A DNA stretch of 64,000 nucleotides, from the NCBI RefSeq assembly GCF_001421325.1, contig NZ_LMJY01000012.1, positions 1 through 64,000 of the forward strand. The letters run 5' to 3'. The number at the start of each line of letters is the position of its first letter. The first letter of the stretch is position 1. Positions 35,039-44,495 of this stretch are shown here, in pieces. A program made the position numbers and the translations under genes. Under the pieces are notes generated by a model. That model saw nothing but the letters and a program-made list of their open reading frames with translations. It had not been told where the DNA came from and ran no database searches. The DNA comes from Novosphingobium sp. Leaf2. GTDB lineage: Bacteria; Pseudomonadota; Alphaproteobacteria; Sphingomonadales; Sphingomonadaceae.

Positions 35039-35974
35039 TTACAGGCTTTTCGCCAATTCCTCGATCTCGGCCATCGTGCTTGCCGCGCTCACTTCAACGT
35101 CGCCTGCGGACCGCTTGATCATCGGGCCGACCACTTTGCCGCCCAGTTCCACGAAGTGTTCCACGCCGGCAGCGTGCATCGCGATCGCGCTTTCGCGCCA
35201 GCGCACGCGCCCGGTCACCTGCTCGACCAGCAGGCGCTGCACTTCGGCGGGATCGGTGACGACGGCGGCGGTGACGTTGGCAAACAGCGCAACGCGCAGC
35301 TGCCCCGGCGGCGTGGCGGCCAGCGCCTCTGCCATGACGTTGGCGGCAGGCTGCATCAGCGGGCAGTGGAACGGGGCGGAAACCGGCAGCGGCACGCCGC
35401 GCTTGATTCCATGCTCCTTGACCAGGGCAATCGCGCGTTCGATCGCTTCCTTGTGGCCGGACAGCACAACCTGGCCGGGATCGTTGTCGTTCGCGACGGT
35501 GCAGACCTGACCCTCAGCGGCGGCTTCGGCCAGGGCGGTCGCCTTCGCGATGTCCGCACCCAGCAGCGCCGCCATCGCGCCGATACCCACCGGCACGGCG
35601 GCTTGCATTGACTGGCCGCGCAGCTTCAGCAGCCGCGCGGTATCGGACAAGCTGAACGCGCCCGCGGCGCAAAGTGCGGTATATTCGCCCAGCGAATGCC
35701 CGGCCACGAAATCGGCCTTGTCCGCCAGAGCGATGCCGCCTTCCTTTTCCAGCACCCGGAGCACCGCGATGGCATTGGCCATGATCGCAGGCTGGGCGTT
35801 TTCGGTCAGCAGCAGTTCCTCTTCAGGCCCCTGCCCCATGATGCGGAACAGATGCTGGCCCAACGCATCGTCAACTTCCTGAAACACCTCACGCGCCACC
35901 GCGCTGGCCTCTGCCAATTCGACGCCCATGCCGACCTTCTGGCTACCCTGTCCGGGAAAAACGAATGCACGCAT
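35039..35974 (-). CDS. fabD: malonyl-CoA-ACP transacylase
   Basis: A 311-residue enzyme transferring malonyl from CoA to ACP. The N-terminus FVFPGQGSQ, the nucleophile S94 in GHSLGEY and catalytic H203 in SAPFHCPLM are present. It heads the fabD-fabG pair. Confidence 0.96.
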   Translation of the reverse strand: MRAFVFPGQGSQKVGMGVELAEASAVAREVFQEVDDALGQHLFRIMGQGPEEELLLTENAQPAIMANAIAVLRVLEKEGGIALADKADFVAGHSLGEYTALCAAGAFSLSDTARLLKLRGQSMQAAVPVGIGAMAALLGADIAKATALAEAAAEGQVCTVANDNDPGQVVLSGHKEAIERAIALVKEHGIKRGVPLPVSAPFHCPLMQPAANVMAEALAATPPGQLRVALFANVTAAVVTDPAEVQRLLVEQVTGRVRWRESAIAMHAAGVEHFVELGGKVVGPMIKRSAGDVEVSAASTMAEIEELAKSL

Positions 35975-36097
35975 CTGACACCGCTCCTTGCATCGCGACC
36001 AGGCTTGCTGGGCTTTCGCCTCAACCGCAAGCCTGCCTTCTGTGGCGCGGCGGGGTATTGCCCTCGGGCGTTTTGCGCAAGCCCCGTCGCGGTTCCG

Positions 36098-36625
36098 TCA
36101 CCCGAAAGCGATGTCGATGGTCACGCCCTTGCTGAAGTTTCCGGCCTTGCGCCGCACCAGATCGTAGAAGCCCAGCAGGCTGGCCGTGGGGGCGTACAGT
36201 TCCAGCATATGGCCATGCAGCGCCACGGTATCGATGAAAGCGTAGCGGAAGCCGTCCGTCATCTCGGCGTCCAGCGCCAGCGCGTGACCTGCATCGGTGA
36301 ACTGCGCCACCACCGCATCCAGATCGTCCGCGAACAGCGCCACATGGTGTAGGCCCTGACTGCCTGATCCTTCGGGATAGAGATCGTGGAAGGCGGAAGG
36401 GCCCGCGTTGTTCTGCTGGCAGAACTCGATCATCACTTCGCCCCACTGGCCATAGGCGCTGGAATGATCGAGTTCGCGCTCCACGCCGCGATGAACGGCG
36501 CGGACCAGCGGGATGTGATCCGCGATGTAATACGGCCCCGACCCGAATGCGGCGGAGTGCGCACGGGCAGCCGCGCGCACGTCCGGCACGAAATACGCGA
36601 TCTGTCGTATCGGCAATGCCGTCAC
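36098..36625 (-). CDS. VOC/glyoxalase-superfamily protein
   Basis: A 175-residue protein with a GTG start and a GGGAGAG ribosome site. Two VOC half-modules are seen: IRQIAYFVPDVRAAARAHS and GLHHVALFADDLDAVVAQF. Candidate metal ligands are the His in LHHVALF and the Glu in HMLELYAP. The family covers glyoxalases, dioxygenases and epimerases, so no reaction can be assigned. Confidence 0.85.
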   Translation of the reverse strand: MTALPIRQIAYFVPDVRAAARAHSAAFGSGPYYIADHIPLVRAVHRGVERELDHSSAYGQWGEVMIEFCQQNNAGPSAFHDLYPEGSGSQGLHHVALFADDLDAVVAQFTDAGHALALDAEMTDGFRYAFIDTVALHGHMLELYAPTASLLGFYDLVRRKAGNFSKGVTIDIAFG

Positions 36626-36671
36626 CTAACTCTCCCGGTTTTCTTTTTATGAGCAGGGTGTACCGCACCGG

Positions 36672-37481
36672 TCAACCGAACGGAACTATCCTGTTGGCTG
36701 CATCGTGGCCGATGTCGGCGGCGCCCAGAAACGGGATCGCGTGGCGTTGGCACCATTCGCGCGCGATCGCTTGCGCATCGGCCCCGAACGGACGGTCGTT
36801 TTCCGGCACGTCGCTAACCCGCCCCAGCCGCAGGCCGGCAATGCCGCCAAGGTGGGCTGCTACATGGAAGAACAGGCGATCGACGGCGTAAAGGTATTCC
36901 GACACTTCCTCGACCATCACGACGTGATTGGCGAGCCCGGGCATCAGCGGCGTGCCCGCCAGCATCGCCAGCGTCGTCAGGTTGAAGGCGGCAACAGGAT
37001 GGCGCTCCTCCGCCAGCGAAGGCTCCAGCCCATCCCGCGCGCCCGACAGGTATGCCAGCGCGCGGGTTACGGCATCGGCACCGCCGGTGCGGCGAATGTC
37101 GGCCAGCATCGGGCCATGTACCGGGCGGCCGATGCGGGCGCGGTACAAGCCGCCCAACAGATACCCCGCGTCGGAAAAGCCCAGATAGGTCTTCTGCCCA
37201 GCGGCATGGTCGAACTGCGCGATGGCCGCTTCGGCGATCCGGCACGCGCCATAGCCGCCCCGCGCGAACCACACCGCGTCGATGCCCGGATCGTTGGCGC
37301 ATTCCACCAGCGCTGCCGTGCGCTGCGCGTCGCTGCCGGCAAAATGCCCGGCCACCGCAAAGCACTGCGGGTGAATGGTCAGTTCAACGCCGGGAAATTG
37401 GGCGGCAGCCAGCGTTTGCACGGCTTGCGCATCGTGTGGGGTGATCGGAGTGGACGGGGCGCAGACGGCGATGCGGATCAT
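36672..37481 (-). CDS. ldcA: LD-carboxypeptidase (peptidase S66)
   Basis: A 269-residue S66-family enzyme that removes D-Ala from murein tetrapeptides during recycling. RGGYGACRIAEA matches the family glycine-rich block, the nucleophile serine is in LGFSDAGYLLG, and the C-terminal His is in IGHDAAN. No signal peptide is present, so it is cytosolic like LdcA. It is divergent from an Mpl-like ligase that would use its tripeptide product, a coherent recycling pair. Confidence 0.88.
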   Translation of the reverse strand: MIRIAVCAPSTPITPHDAQAVQTLAAAQFPGVELTIHPQCFAVAGHFAGSDAQRTAALVECANDPGIDAVWFARGGYGACRIAEAAIAQFDHAAGQKTYLGFSDAGYLLGGLYRARIGRPVHGPMLADIRRTGGADAVTRALAYLSGARDGLEPSLAEERHPVAAFNLTTLAMLAGTPLMPGLANHVVMVEEVSEYLYAVDRLFFHVAAHLGGIAGLRLGRVSDVPENDRPFGADAQAIAREWCQRHAIPFLGAADIGHDAANRIVPFG

Positions 37482-37535
37482 GGCCCTTTTCTATCGAGGT
37501 TGTCACAAGCGGCAAGGCCGCATACGGCTTTATGC

Positions 37536-38948
37536 ATGACGCAATCCACCGACCTGACCGCCCATCCCTGGTTCTTTTGCGGCATCGGCGGCTCTGGCAT
37601 GTTGCCGCTGGCGCTGATCCTCAAGGGCCACCGCGCGCAGGTCGCCGGGTCGGACCGCAGCCGCGACCAGGGCCGCAGCCCGGAAAAGTTCGCGTGGCTG
37701 GCATCACTCGGTTTCGTGTTGCATCCCCAGGACGGCAGCGGAATCGTATCGGCGGAGCAGACTCTGGTGGCGTCTGCCGCCGTGGAAGCCACGGTGCCCG
37801 AAGTGGTGCGCGCCGCCGCGCTGGGCTGCGCGCGCATGAGCCGGGCGCAGTTGCTGGCAACGCTGTTCAACGCCGCGCCGCAGGGCATTGCGATCGGCGG
37901 CACCTCCGGCAAGTCCACGGTCACCGGGATGACCGGGTGGATCCTGACGCACGCGGGCGGTGATCCTACGATCATGAACGGGGCGGTGATGAAGAACTTC
38001 GCCTCGCCGGATGCCCCCTTCGCCAGCGCGCGCGTGGGCCAAGGGGCAGTATTTGTATCGGAAGTGGACGAGAGCGACGGGTCCATCGCGCTGTATCGCC
38101 CCCACGTGGCGGTGCTGGGCAATGTCAGCCTCGACCACAAGAGCCTTGAAGAATTGCGCGCGTTGTTCGGCGATTTCCTCAGCCGCGCTGCCGTCGCCGC
38201 GATCAATCTGGACGATGCCGAAACCGCAGCACTGGCCTCGCGCGCCAAGGCTCTGGTAACTTTCGGTATCACCAGCCCGAAGGCGCAGATCGGTGCGCTC
38301 GACATTGTGGAAGGCCCGACCACCCTTGCCGCAACGATCGTCGACCGCCGTGACGGAGCGAGCTATCCGCTGCGCCTGCAGGTTCCCGGGCGCCACAACC
38401 TGTACAATGCGCTTGCCGCCATCGCCGCTGCGAACGCGGCCGGCGTCGATCTGGGCACGGCGGTAGCGGCGCTGGGTTCTTTCGCAGGGCTGGCGCGGCG
38501 CTTTGACATCGTCGGCACGTCGCCCGCTGGCATTACCGTGATCGATGATTTCGGCCATAACCCGGACAAGGTTTCGGCCACGCTGGCGACCCTGAAAGCC
38601 CATCCCGGGCGGGTGATCGCCTTCTTTCAGCCGCACGGCTACGGTCCGCTGCGACAGATGGGGGCGGAACTGGCCGAAGTGTTCGCGCAGCGCCTGAGTG
38701 CCGGCGATATGACGATCCTTTGCGATCCGGTCTATTTCGGTGGCACGGTTGATCGCAGCGAAGGCAGCGAACGGATCGTGCGGCTGATCCAAAGCCACGG
38801 CGGCACGGCGGAATATATCGCCGACCGCGCCGACTGCGGCACCCGTATCGCCGCTCTCGCCCGCCCCGGTGATCGCGTGGTCATCATGGGCGCGCGCGAC
38901 GATACGCTGACGACGTTCGCCCGAGAACTGCTGGCCGAATTGCCCTGA
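37536..38948 (+). CDS. Mur-ligase family protein, Mpl/MurC-like
   Basis: A 470-residue Mur ligase starting at 37536. The N-terminal nucleotide-fold motif is CGIGGSGM, the ATP loop GGTSGKS (121-127), the central SEVDESDGSIALYRPHVAV and the C-terminal VIDDFGHNPDKV. Context with LD-carboxypeptidase favours Mpl-type reattachment of the murein tripeptide to UDP-MurNAc. The P-loop GTSGKS differs from the GTHGKT of MurC and Mpl, so the substrate is uncertain. Its stop abuts the convergent DUF808 stop within a TGATCA. Confidence 0.82.
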   Translation: MTQSTDLTAHPWFFCGIGGSGMLPLALILKGHRAQVAGSDRSRDQGRSPEKFAWLASLGFVLHPQDGSGIVSAEQTLVASAAVEATVPEVVRAAALGCARMSRAQLLATLFNAAPQGIAIGGTSGKSTVTGMTGWILTHAGGDPTIMNGAVMKNFASPDAPFASARVGQGAVFVSEVDESDGSIALYRPHVAVLGNVSLDHKSLEELRALFGDFLSRAAVAAINLDDAETAALASRAKALVTFGITSPKAQIGALDIVEGPTTLAATIVDRRDGASYPLRLQVPGRHNLYNALAAIAAANAAGVDLGTAVAALGSFAGLARRFDIVGTSPAGITVIDDFGHNPDKVSATLATLKAHPGRVIAFFQPHGYGPLRQMGAELAEVFAQRLSAGDMTILCDPVYFGGTVDRSEGSERIVRLIQSHGGTAEYIADRADCGTRIAALARPGDRVVIMGARDDTLTTFARELLAELP

Positions 38949-39893
38949 TCAGTGGGCCTTGCCGCGTGCCTTGGCGACGATGTGAACGATCGTCGCCACG
39001 ATGCCGCCCAGCACGAGGCCGACGATGGCCGATACCAGTGTCTTCCCTAGCCAGCCCGCTACCGGCCCCAGCGGTCCTGCCGCTTCAGCAACTGTATCAT
39101 GAACGACATGCGAGACATGCGCGGGTTGAGGCACGCCTAAGCCCTCCAACCCATGCACGATGATGTCTCCACCAACCCACAGCATCGCCACGGTGCCGAC
39201 CGTGCCTAGCACCTTGAGAACCACCGGCATCGCTTTCAGCAAAAATCTTCCCGTCGCTTGCGCCGCGGCGCTGGCCTTTTTCGTGAGATGCAGCCCCACA
39301 TCGTCCATCTTCACGATGAGCGCCACTGTGCCGTATACCGCGACGGTGATGACGATGCCCACCAGCGCCAGCGCCACCGCCTGTATGAATATCGTTTTGT
39401 CGCCAACTTGCCCAAGCGCGATCGCCATGATTTCGGCCGAGAGGATAAGGTCGGTGCGCACTGCCCCTGACACGCGCGATTTCTCGAACGCGGCAACGTC
39501 TTCGACCGGGTCTTCCAGCGTTTCCCCGTGCTTGGCGCCGCTCAGCTTCTCGAGCACTTTTTCCGCACCCTCGAACGCCAGGTACAGCCCGCCGACCATC
39601 AGGATGGGGGTGATCGCCATCGGCAGGAACGCGCTCAGCAACAGAGCGATCGGCAAGAGGATGATCAGCTTGTTGAACAAGCTGCCCTTGGTGATCTTCC
39701 AGATGATCGGCAGTTCGCGGTCCGGCGTGAAACCGGTGACGTAGCCGGGCGTCACCGCCGCATCGTCGATCACCACGCCGGCGGCCTTGCTGCCGGCTTT
39801 CGCTACTCCTGCCCCCACATCATCGAGCGAGGCGGCGGCGGCGCGGGCAATGACGGACACGTCATCAAGCAGTGCAACTAGGCCGGATGGCAT
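38949..39893 (-). CDS. DUF808 (YedI-like) inner-membrane protein
   Basis: A 314-residue membrane protein with MPSGLVALLDDVSVIAR at the N-terminus, VTGFTPDRELPIIWKI and FEGAEKVLEKL, all typical of DUF808. About six hydrophobic segments are visible between residues 80 and 310. Function unknown. The start at 39893 is set by the conserved N-terminus. Confidence 0.9.
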   Translation of the reverse strand: MPSGLVALLDDVSVIARAAAASLDDVGAGVAKAGSKAAGVVIDDAAVTPGYVTGFTPDRELPIIWKITKGSLFNKLIILLPIALLLSAFLPMAITPILMVGGLYLAFEGAEKVLEKLSGAKHGETLEDPVEDVAAFEKSRVSGAVRTDLILSAEIMAIALGQVGDKTIFIQAVALALVGIVITVAVYGTVALIVKMDDVGLHLTKKASAAAQATGRFLLKAMPVVLKVLGTVGTVAMLWVGGDIIVHGLEGLGVPQPAHVSHVVHDTVAEAAGPLGPVAGWLGKTLVSAIVGLVLGGIVATIVHIVAKARGKAH

Positions 39894-40074
39894 CGGTGAA
39901 ATAACCCCTTGTCGTTTGCAGGTACGAACAAGCGTAAAGCCTTGGGCAGGAATGGCGCTGCGATCAAGCGAAAGCACAAAGCTCTTAAATCCTGCGGGAC
40001 CCCGCCGTTCTGTCTGACATGCGAAGGACGCTCCACTTCCGGGGCTTTCCGCAGAGACTTACCGGGGATTATTC

Positions 40075-40899
40075 ATGTCAGTCATCAACACCAACATCAG
40101 CTCGATCCGCGCCGCGAACGCCTCCAACGCCGCCAACAAGATGCTCGGCACGGCGATGGAGCGCCTGTCGACCGGCAAGCGCATCAACTCCGCCAAGGAC
40201 GATGCCGCAGGCCTCGCCATCTCCACCTCGATGACCTCGCAGATCCGCGGCATGAGCCAGGGCGTGCGCAATGCCAACGACGGCATCTCGCTGGCGCAGA
40301 CCGCCGAGGGCACGCTGTCGGAAGTGGGCAACATGCTGCAGCGGGTGCGCGAACTGGCGATCCAGTCGGCCTCGGGTACCTACCAGACGTCCGACCGCGC
40401 CGCGATGCAGCAGGAAGTCACCGCGCTGACCACGCAGATCAACGACAGCTTCACGCAGACCAAGTTCAACGGCAACACGCTGATCTCGACCACGGCGGGC
40501 ACTGACCTCACCTTCGATATCCAGACCGGCTCGAACGGCGGCGAGAAAGTGACGCTGACCAGCAAGGCGATCGACGGCACCAACCTGTCGGCCACCGCGC
40601 TCGACGTGACCGACGCCGCCAAGGCGACCACCACGCTCACCAACGTGGACAAGGCGCTGGGCGACGTGAACGCCACCCGCGCCTCGCTGGGCGCCGGCCA
40701 GAACCGCCTGGAATCGGCGATCAACAACCTGACCAACACCGTCACCAACCTGTCCGACGCCCGCAGCCGCATCGAGGACGCGGACTATTCGGCAGAAACC
40801 ACGCAGATGGCCAAGGCCCAGATCCTGAGCCAGGCCTCCACCGCAATGCTGGCGCAGGCTAACCAGAGCCAGCAGAACGTCCTGTCGCTGCTGCGCTAA
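40075..40899 (+). CDS. fliC: flagellin
   Basis: A 274-residue flagellin. The N-terminal D0/D1 part ([17 protein letters not shown], then [19 protein letters not shown]) and the C-terminal part ([20 protein letters not shown] ... [13 protein letters not shown]) are standard; the central D2/D3 region is short. A GGGGA site lies seven bases before the ATG. No other flagellar gene is in the window, so this is an orphan flagellin. A TAAAGCCT element near 39935 is a weak candidate for a sigma-28 -35 box. Confidence 0.95.
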   Translation: MSVINTNISSIRAANASNAANKMLGTAMERLSTGKRINSAKDDAAGLAISTSMTSQIRGMSQGVRNANDGISLAQTAEGTLSEVGNMLQRVRELAIQSASGTYQTSDRAAMQQEVTALTTQINDSFTQTKFNGNTLISTTAGTDLTFDIQTGSNGGEKVTLTSKAIDGTNLSATALDVTDAAKATTTLTNVDKALGDVNATRASLGAGQNRLESAINNLTNTVTNLSDARSRIEDADYSAETTQMAKAQILSQASTAMLAQANQSQQNVLSLLR

Positions 40900-40941
40900 G
40901 CGCCGCGCCGACAATACTGGCCTCCCGTCCCCCGGAAGGTG

Positions 40942-40978
40942 CGCCCGGCAGTCATCATCGCATGACCGCCGGGCGTTT
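40942..40978 (+). terminator. terminator of flagellin gene
   Basis: Arms CGCCCGGC (40942-40949) and GCCGGGCG (40968-40975) with an inner GTCAT/ATGAC extension form a strong hairpin 42 bases after the stop, followed by a short TTT. Confidence 0.6.
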
Positions 40979-41113
40979 CGGCGTGGGGGAGTAAGACGGC
41001 AGCACGGGGGGCACCTGCCTCACAATGCGCGTGCCCCGGCAACTTTTCGCCCACCCGGCGAATTGCTCAGATGTCGAAGCGTCGATCCGGCGCAAGCAAC
41101 TGAGGAAAGCCTG

Positions 41114-41503
41114 ATGAGCAGCACCAAGGAAGCCGCAGCTAAAAAGCCGGCCGCCAAGAAAACCTCCGCCGCCAAAAGCGCGGCCAAAGCCACTGATTCC
41201 AAAACTACTGCCCCCAAAGCCACCAAGGCCAAGGCACCGGCAAAGGCCGCCGGGGGTGCCAAAGGTGGCATCGCCGCGCCCGTCACCCCCTCGCCCCAGC
41301 TTGCCGAGATCGTCGGCAAGGATCAGCTGCCCCGCAGCGAAGTGGTGAAGAAAGTGTGGGACTACATCAAGAAGCACGACCTGCAGGACCCGAAGGACCG
41401 CCGCCAGATCCTGGCCGACGAAAAGCTCGAAAAGATCTTCGGTGGCAAGAAGTCCAGCATGTTCGAAATGAACAAGCATCTTGCGGCGCATCTCACCGCC
41501 TGA
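41114..41503 (+). CDS. SWIB/MDM2-domain protein with histone-like tail
   Basis: A 129-residue protein. Residues 1-55 are Lys/Ala-rich (KKPAAKKTSAAK-type), resembling histone H1 tails; residues about 60-129 form a SWIB domain (LAEIVGKDQLPRSEVVKKVW, DPKDRRQILADEKLEKIFG, MFEMNKHLAAHL). Bacterial SWIB proteins are thought to be DNA-associated; in chlamydiae the domain is fused to topoisomerase I. GAGGAAA precedes the ATG. Confidence 0.92.
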   Translation: MSSTKEAAAKKPAAKKTSAAKSAAKATDSKTTAPKATKAKAPAKAAGGAKGGIAAPVTPSPQLAEIVGKDQLPRSEVVKKVWDYIKKHDLQDPKDRRQILADEKLEKIFGGKKSSMFEMNKHLAAHLTA

Positions 41504-41528
41504 TTGCGCGGCCCTCACGATAGCATAA

Positions 41529-41561
41529 CCGGCCTGCGCCTTTCAGCGAGGCGCAGGCCGG
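41529..41561. terminator. inverted repeat between SWIB and aminopeptidase genes
   Basis: Perfect 13-base arms (CCGGCCTGCGCCT and AGGCGCAGGCCGG) with a 7-base loop lie between convergent genes. No T-run follows in either direction, but a terminator role is likely from position. Confidence 0.6.
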
Positions 41562-41569
41562 CTTACGCG

Positions 41570-44236
41570 TCAATACTTGGCTTTAGCCAGCCACGCATCC
41601 ACTTCAGGAATGCGCGTCTGTGCAACCTTTATGCGATCCTGGATTTTGGCGATGGCCTCGTCCACCGGACGACGCGAGCCGGCAGCCAGGTGCCCCTTGG
41701 CATAGGCGTCGAGCTTGCCGGGCATCGCTGGGTCGGCGCTATCCTGCGCCAGACGGCCCACAAACCGGGTCGCGCCCGACGCATCCACACGCTTCATCAC
41801 CGCATCGTAGTTCGCCAGCACGAAGTCGAACGCCTTGTCCGGGTGTTCTTGCGCCACAGCGCTCACGATCACCGGGCTGGTCGTCACCCCTGGCTCATCG
41901 GTGAGTGACAGGGCCAGCGCCTTGTCCGCCAGCGCTGGGTCGCGCGCCAGGCCCAGCTGCGCATAAAGCGTTGTCTTCACCTGAGCTGACGTTTCGGTGC
42001 GCGCCATCTCATGCAGCACGTCCCATGTCGCCGCATCCGCATTGATCGCAACTACGCGTTGGATCGCCAAGCGCACCGAAGGATCGATGGCAGACGGATC
42101 GCTGCGTGATGCCGCGAGACGGCGGCGTGCTTCGGCAACGACGGTCGGTTCGCCAAGGCTGCCCAGATCGCCGATCAGCGTGCTGCGCAAGTTCCCGGCC
42201 GTCGCCGGCTCGTTCGCCTTGGGGGTCCATCCAAGCGCGTTCAGCACCGGCAGCAACCGCGCCGCGGCAAACCGTGACAGCGCCGCCGTGCGGGCGGGGT
42301 TACCGCGTGCATAGTCAGCCAGCCCGTCGATCACTTGCGCTGCCCGCTCCATGACCTGCGGCGAGGCATCGGCGGGCAGTGCCGCGATCAGCCCCAGCAT
42401 GTCGGCCATCGGCTGGTTGCCGGCATAACCCAGCGCCACCGCATCGTTGAGGATACCCAGCTGATCGACCGGCTGCACCGAACCGATGCCCTTGGTCAAC
42501 TGCGCGAACGTGCGCGGATCATACTGCACGCGGTAATACCCGGTCTGCCCGGCGTTCACGACCACGGGGCCGCATCCGGCGACCTTGAGCGCGCCCTTGC
42601 CCTGCAACAGCATCTCCGCCTCGCCGCCCGCACCGGCAGCGCGCACGGGCACGCGCCAGGCCAGCGGCTGCTTGCCGGGACGGTCGCGCGTGAATTCGCC
42701 CTGCTCCAGCGCCAGCGCGGTGGTGCCCCCTGCGCAGCTTTCGGTCACCTTCACCAGCGGGATACCCGGCTGCAGGGTGAAATCGTGCGCGATAAGGCTG
42801 ATCGGCTTGCCAGAGGTTTTGTCGATCTCGCGCCACAGATCGTCGGTCACCGTGTTGGTATGGGCATAGCGGCGCATATACGCCTGCACGCCGGCCTGCC
42901 ACTTGTCGGAGCCCGCATAGGCTTCGAGCATGCGGATCGTCGCTTCGCCCTTGGAATACGTGATATTGTCGAAGGCCTGGCTTGCTTCCTCCACCGTTGC
43001 GATGTGCTGGATGATCGGATGGGTGGTGACGTAGCTATCCTGACTCATCGCGCTTTCGCGTGAACCCAGTGCGGTCAGCTCAGGGTGCCACTCAGGATGG
43101 AACTTGGCGGTCGCGCGCCCTTCCATCCACGAGGCGAAGCCCTCGTTGAGCCACAGGTCGTCCCACCACGACATGGTGACAAGATCGCCGAACCACTGGT
43201 GCGCCATTTCGTGGGCCACCACGGTGAAGATACGCTCACGCAGTTCGTTCGACGCGATCTTGGGATCGAGCAGCATCGCGTTCTCGAAATAGAAGATCGC
43301 GCCCCAGTTCTCCATCGCGGAGAAGAACTGGCTGCGGCCCGGCGCGGCGACATGGTCCAGCTTGGGCAAAGGGTACGCCGTGCCGAAATAGTCGTTCATC
43401 CACGGCAGCAGGTCCGCCGAGGCGTTGAGCGCGTAATCCGCCTGCGCCACGTCGCCGCGCTTGGTCAGCACGCCCACTTCGGTCGCGCCGGCCATCTTGG
43501 TCTTGCGTTCAAAATCGCCGACACCGAAGAACAGCAGGTACGTGGACATCTTCGGGCTGGTGCCGAAAGTGACCAGCGTCTTGCCGCCGCCAAGGTCCTT
43601 GCGGTTCGTGACCGGCAGGTTGCCTACCGCCATTTCGTCGGTCGGCACCACGGCCTTGAGGTCGAACGTGGCTTTCCAGAACGGCTCGTCCCAGCTGGGC
43701 ATGAAGCGCCGCGCGTCGGAGTTTTCGAACTGGGTGAACAGCGCGCGCTTGCTGGTGCCGTCCTTGGCCTTGTAATCCAGCGCGAACAGCCCGAACGCCT
43801 GCGTGTTGATCTTGCCGGTGTAATCGATGGACAGCACGTAGCGGCCCGGCGTGATCGTCTTTGCGAAAGTTAACGTTGCAGTCTGCGCCTCGGCGTTCAG
43901 GGCAACGCTGGCCGTGCCCATCGCCTTGCCCGCGCTCGAAGCCAGGATGGCCTTGCCGATCGCTAGGTCGGCGGCATGCAGCGTGATGGCGCTCGTTGCC
44001 TCCACCACATCCACGGTTATTGCCGCCTTGCCGGCGAATGTCAGCGCCTTTGCATCGGGCGTCACGGTCAGGTCATAGTGGCTGGGGCGCACGCTGCGCG
44101 GCAGCTGCGTCGTCACCGTGTCAGCGGTCGCACCCTTGCTGGTGGAGGCTTGCGCAAAAGCGGCCGACGGCACCATGGCCGGCAGGGCGGCGCTGGCCAG
44201 AAGCGTGAGAATGGCGGTACGAACGGCTGTTTTCAT
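41570..44236 (-). CDS. M1-family metallo-aminopeptidase, exported
   Basis: An 888-residue gluzincin. A signal peptide (about residues 1-29, ending AAFAQA) indicates export. The exopeptidase motif appears as SAMEN (306-310); zinc ligands are H342, H346 (HEMAH) and E365 (LWLNEGF). The C-terminal half is the helical ERAP1-like domain. It removes N-terminal residues from peptides in the periplasm. Export distinguishes it from cytosolic PepN. Confidence 0.93.
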   Translation of the reverse strand: MKTAVRTAILTLLASAALPAMVPSAAFAQASTSKGATADTVTTQLPRSVRPSHYDLTVTPDAKALTFAGKAAITVDVVEATSAITLHAADLAIGKAILASSAGKAMGTASVALNAEAQTATLTFAKTITPGRYVLSIDYTGKINTQAFGLFALDYKAKDGTSKRALFTQFENSDARRFMPSWDEPFWKATFDLKAVVPTDEMAVGNLPVTNRKDLGGGKTLVTFGTSPKMSTYLLFFGVGDFERKTKMAGATEVGVLTKRGDVAQADYALNASADLLPWMNDYFGTAYPLPKLDHVAAPGRSQFFSAMENWGAIFYFENAMLLDPKIASNELRERIFTVVAHEMAHQWFGDLVTMSWWDDLWLNEGFASWMEGRATAKFHPEWHPELTALGSRESAMSQDSYVTTHPIIQHIATVEEASQAFDNITYSKGEATIRMLEAYAGSDKWQAGVQAYMRRYAHTNTVTDDLWREIDKTSGKPISLIAHDFTLQPGIPLVKVTESCAGGTTALALEQGEFTRDRPGKQPLAWRVPVRAAGAGGEAEMLLQGKGALKVAGCGPVVVNAGQTGYYRVQYDPRTFAQLTKGIGSVQPVDQLGILNDAVALGYAGNQPMADMLGLIAALPADASPQVMERAAQVIDGLADYARGNPARTAALSRFAAARLLPVLNALGWTPKANEPATAGNLRSTLIGDLGSLGEPTVVAEARRRLAASRSDPSAIDPSVRLAIQRVVAINADAATWDVLHEMARTETSAQVKTTLYAQLGLARDPALADKALALSLTDEPGVTTSPVIVSAVAQEHPDKAFDFVLANYDAVMKRVDASGATRFVGRLAQDSADPAMPGKLDAYAKGHLAAGSRRPVDEAIAKIQDRIKVAQTRIPEVDAWLAKAKY

Positions 44237-44495
44237 GGAACGACTCGCTGATATTTCAGTATGACCGTCTTGCTAACGCGCGATCCGAAACGCGCAACAA
44301 TTTAACGATTCGGCGCAACATCCCCATACTCGAATTGGGACATGGCCGGCGCGCAGGGGTTGCGTTCTGTGGCCAATAGGCTAAGGGCCCGCCTTCGCCG
44401 TCGCAGACGGGCCGAAAAACCCGAAGAAAGCCGGAGGGGCCCCGCAATCCCGCGGACAAGCCAGCGATCGGTTGGACCAGATGAAGGAAATTGCC

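Noticed and set aside
36705..37535. N-terminal extension of the Mpl-like gene
   Set aside because: The open frame runs through the opposite-strand LD-carboxypeptidase; family residues begin at the ATG at 37536.
39935..39961. Sigma-28 promoter of flagellin
   Set aside because: TAAAGCCT fits the -35 element, but the -10 match is poor; not listed as a feature.
41529..41561. Perfect 13-base inverted repeat as mobile-element end
   Set aside because: It sits midway between convergent genes with no transposase; a transcription terminator explains it better.
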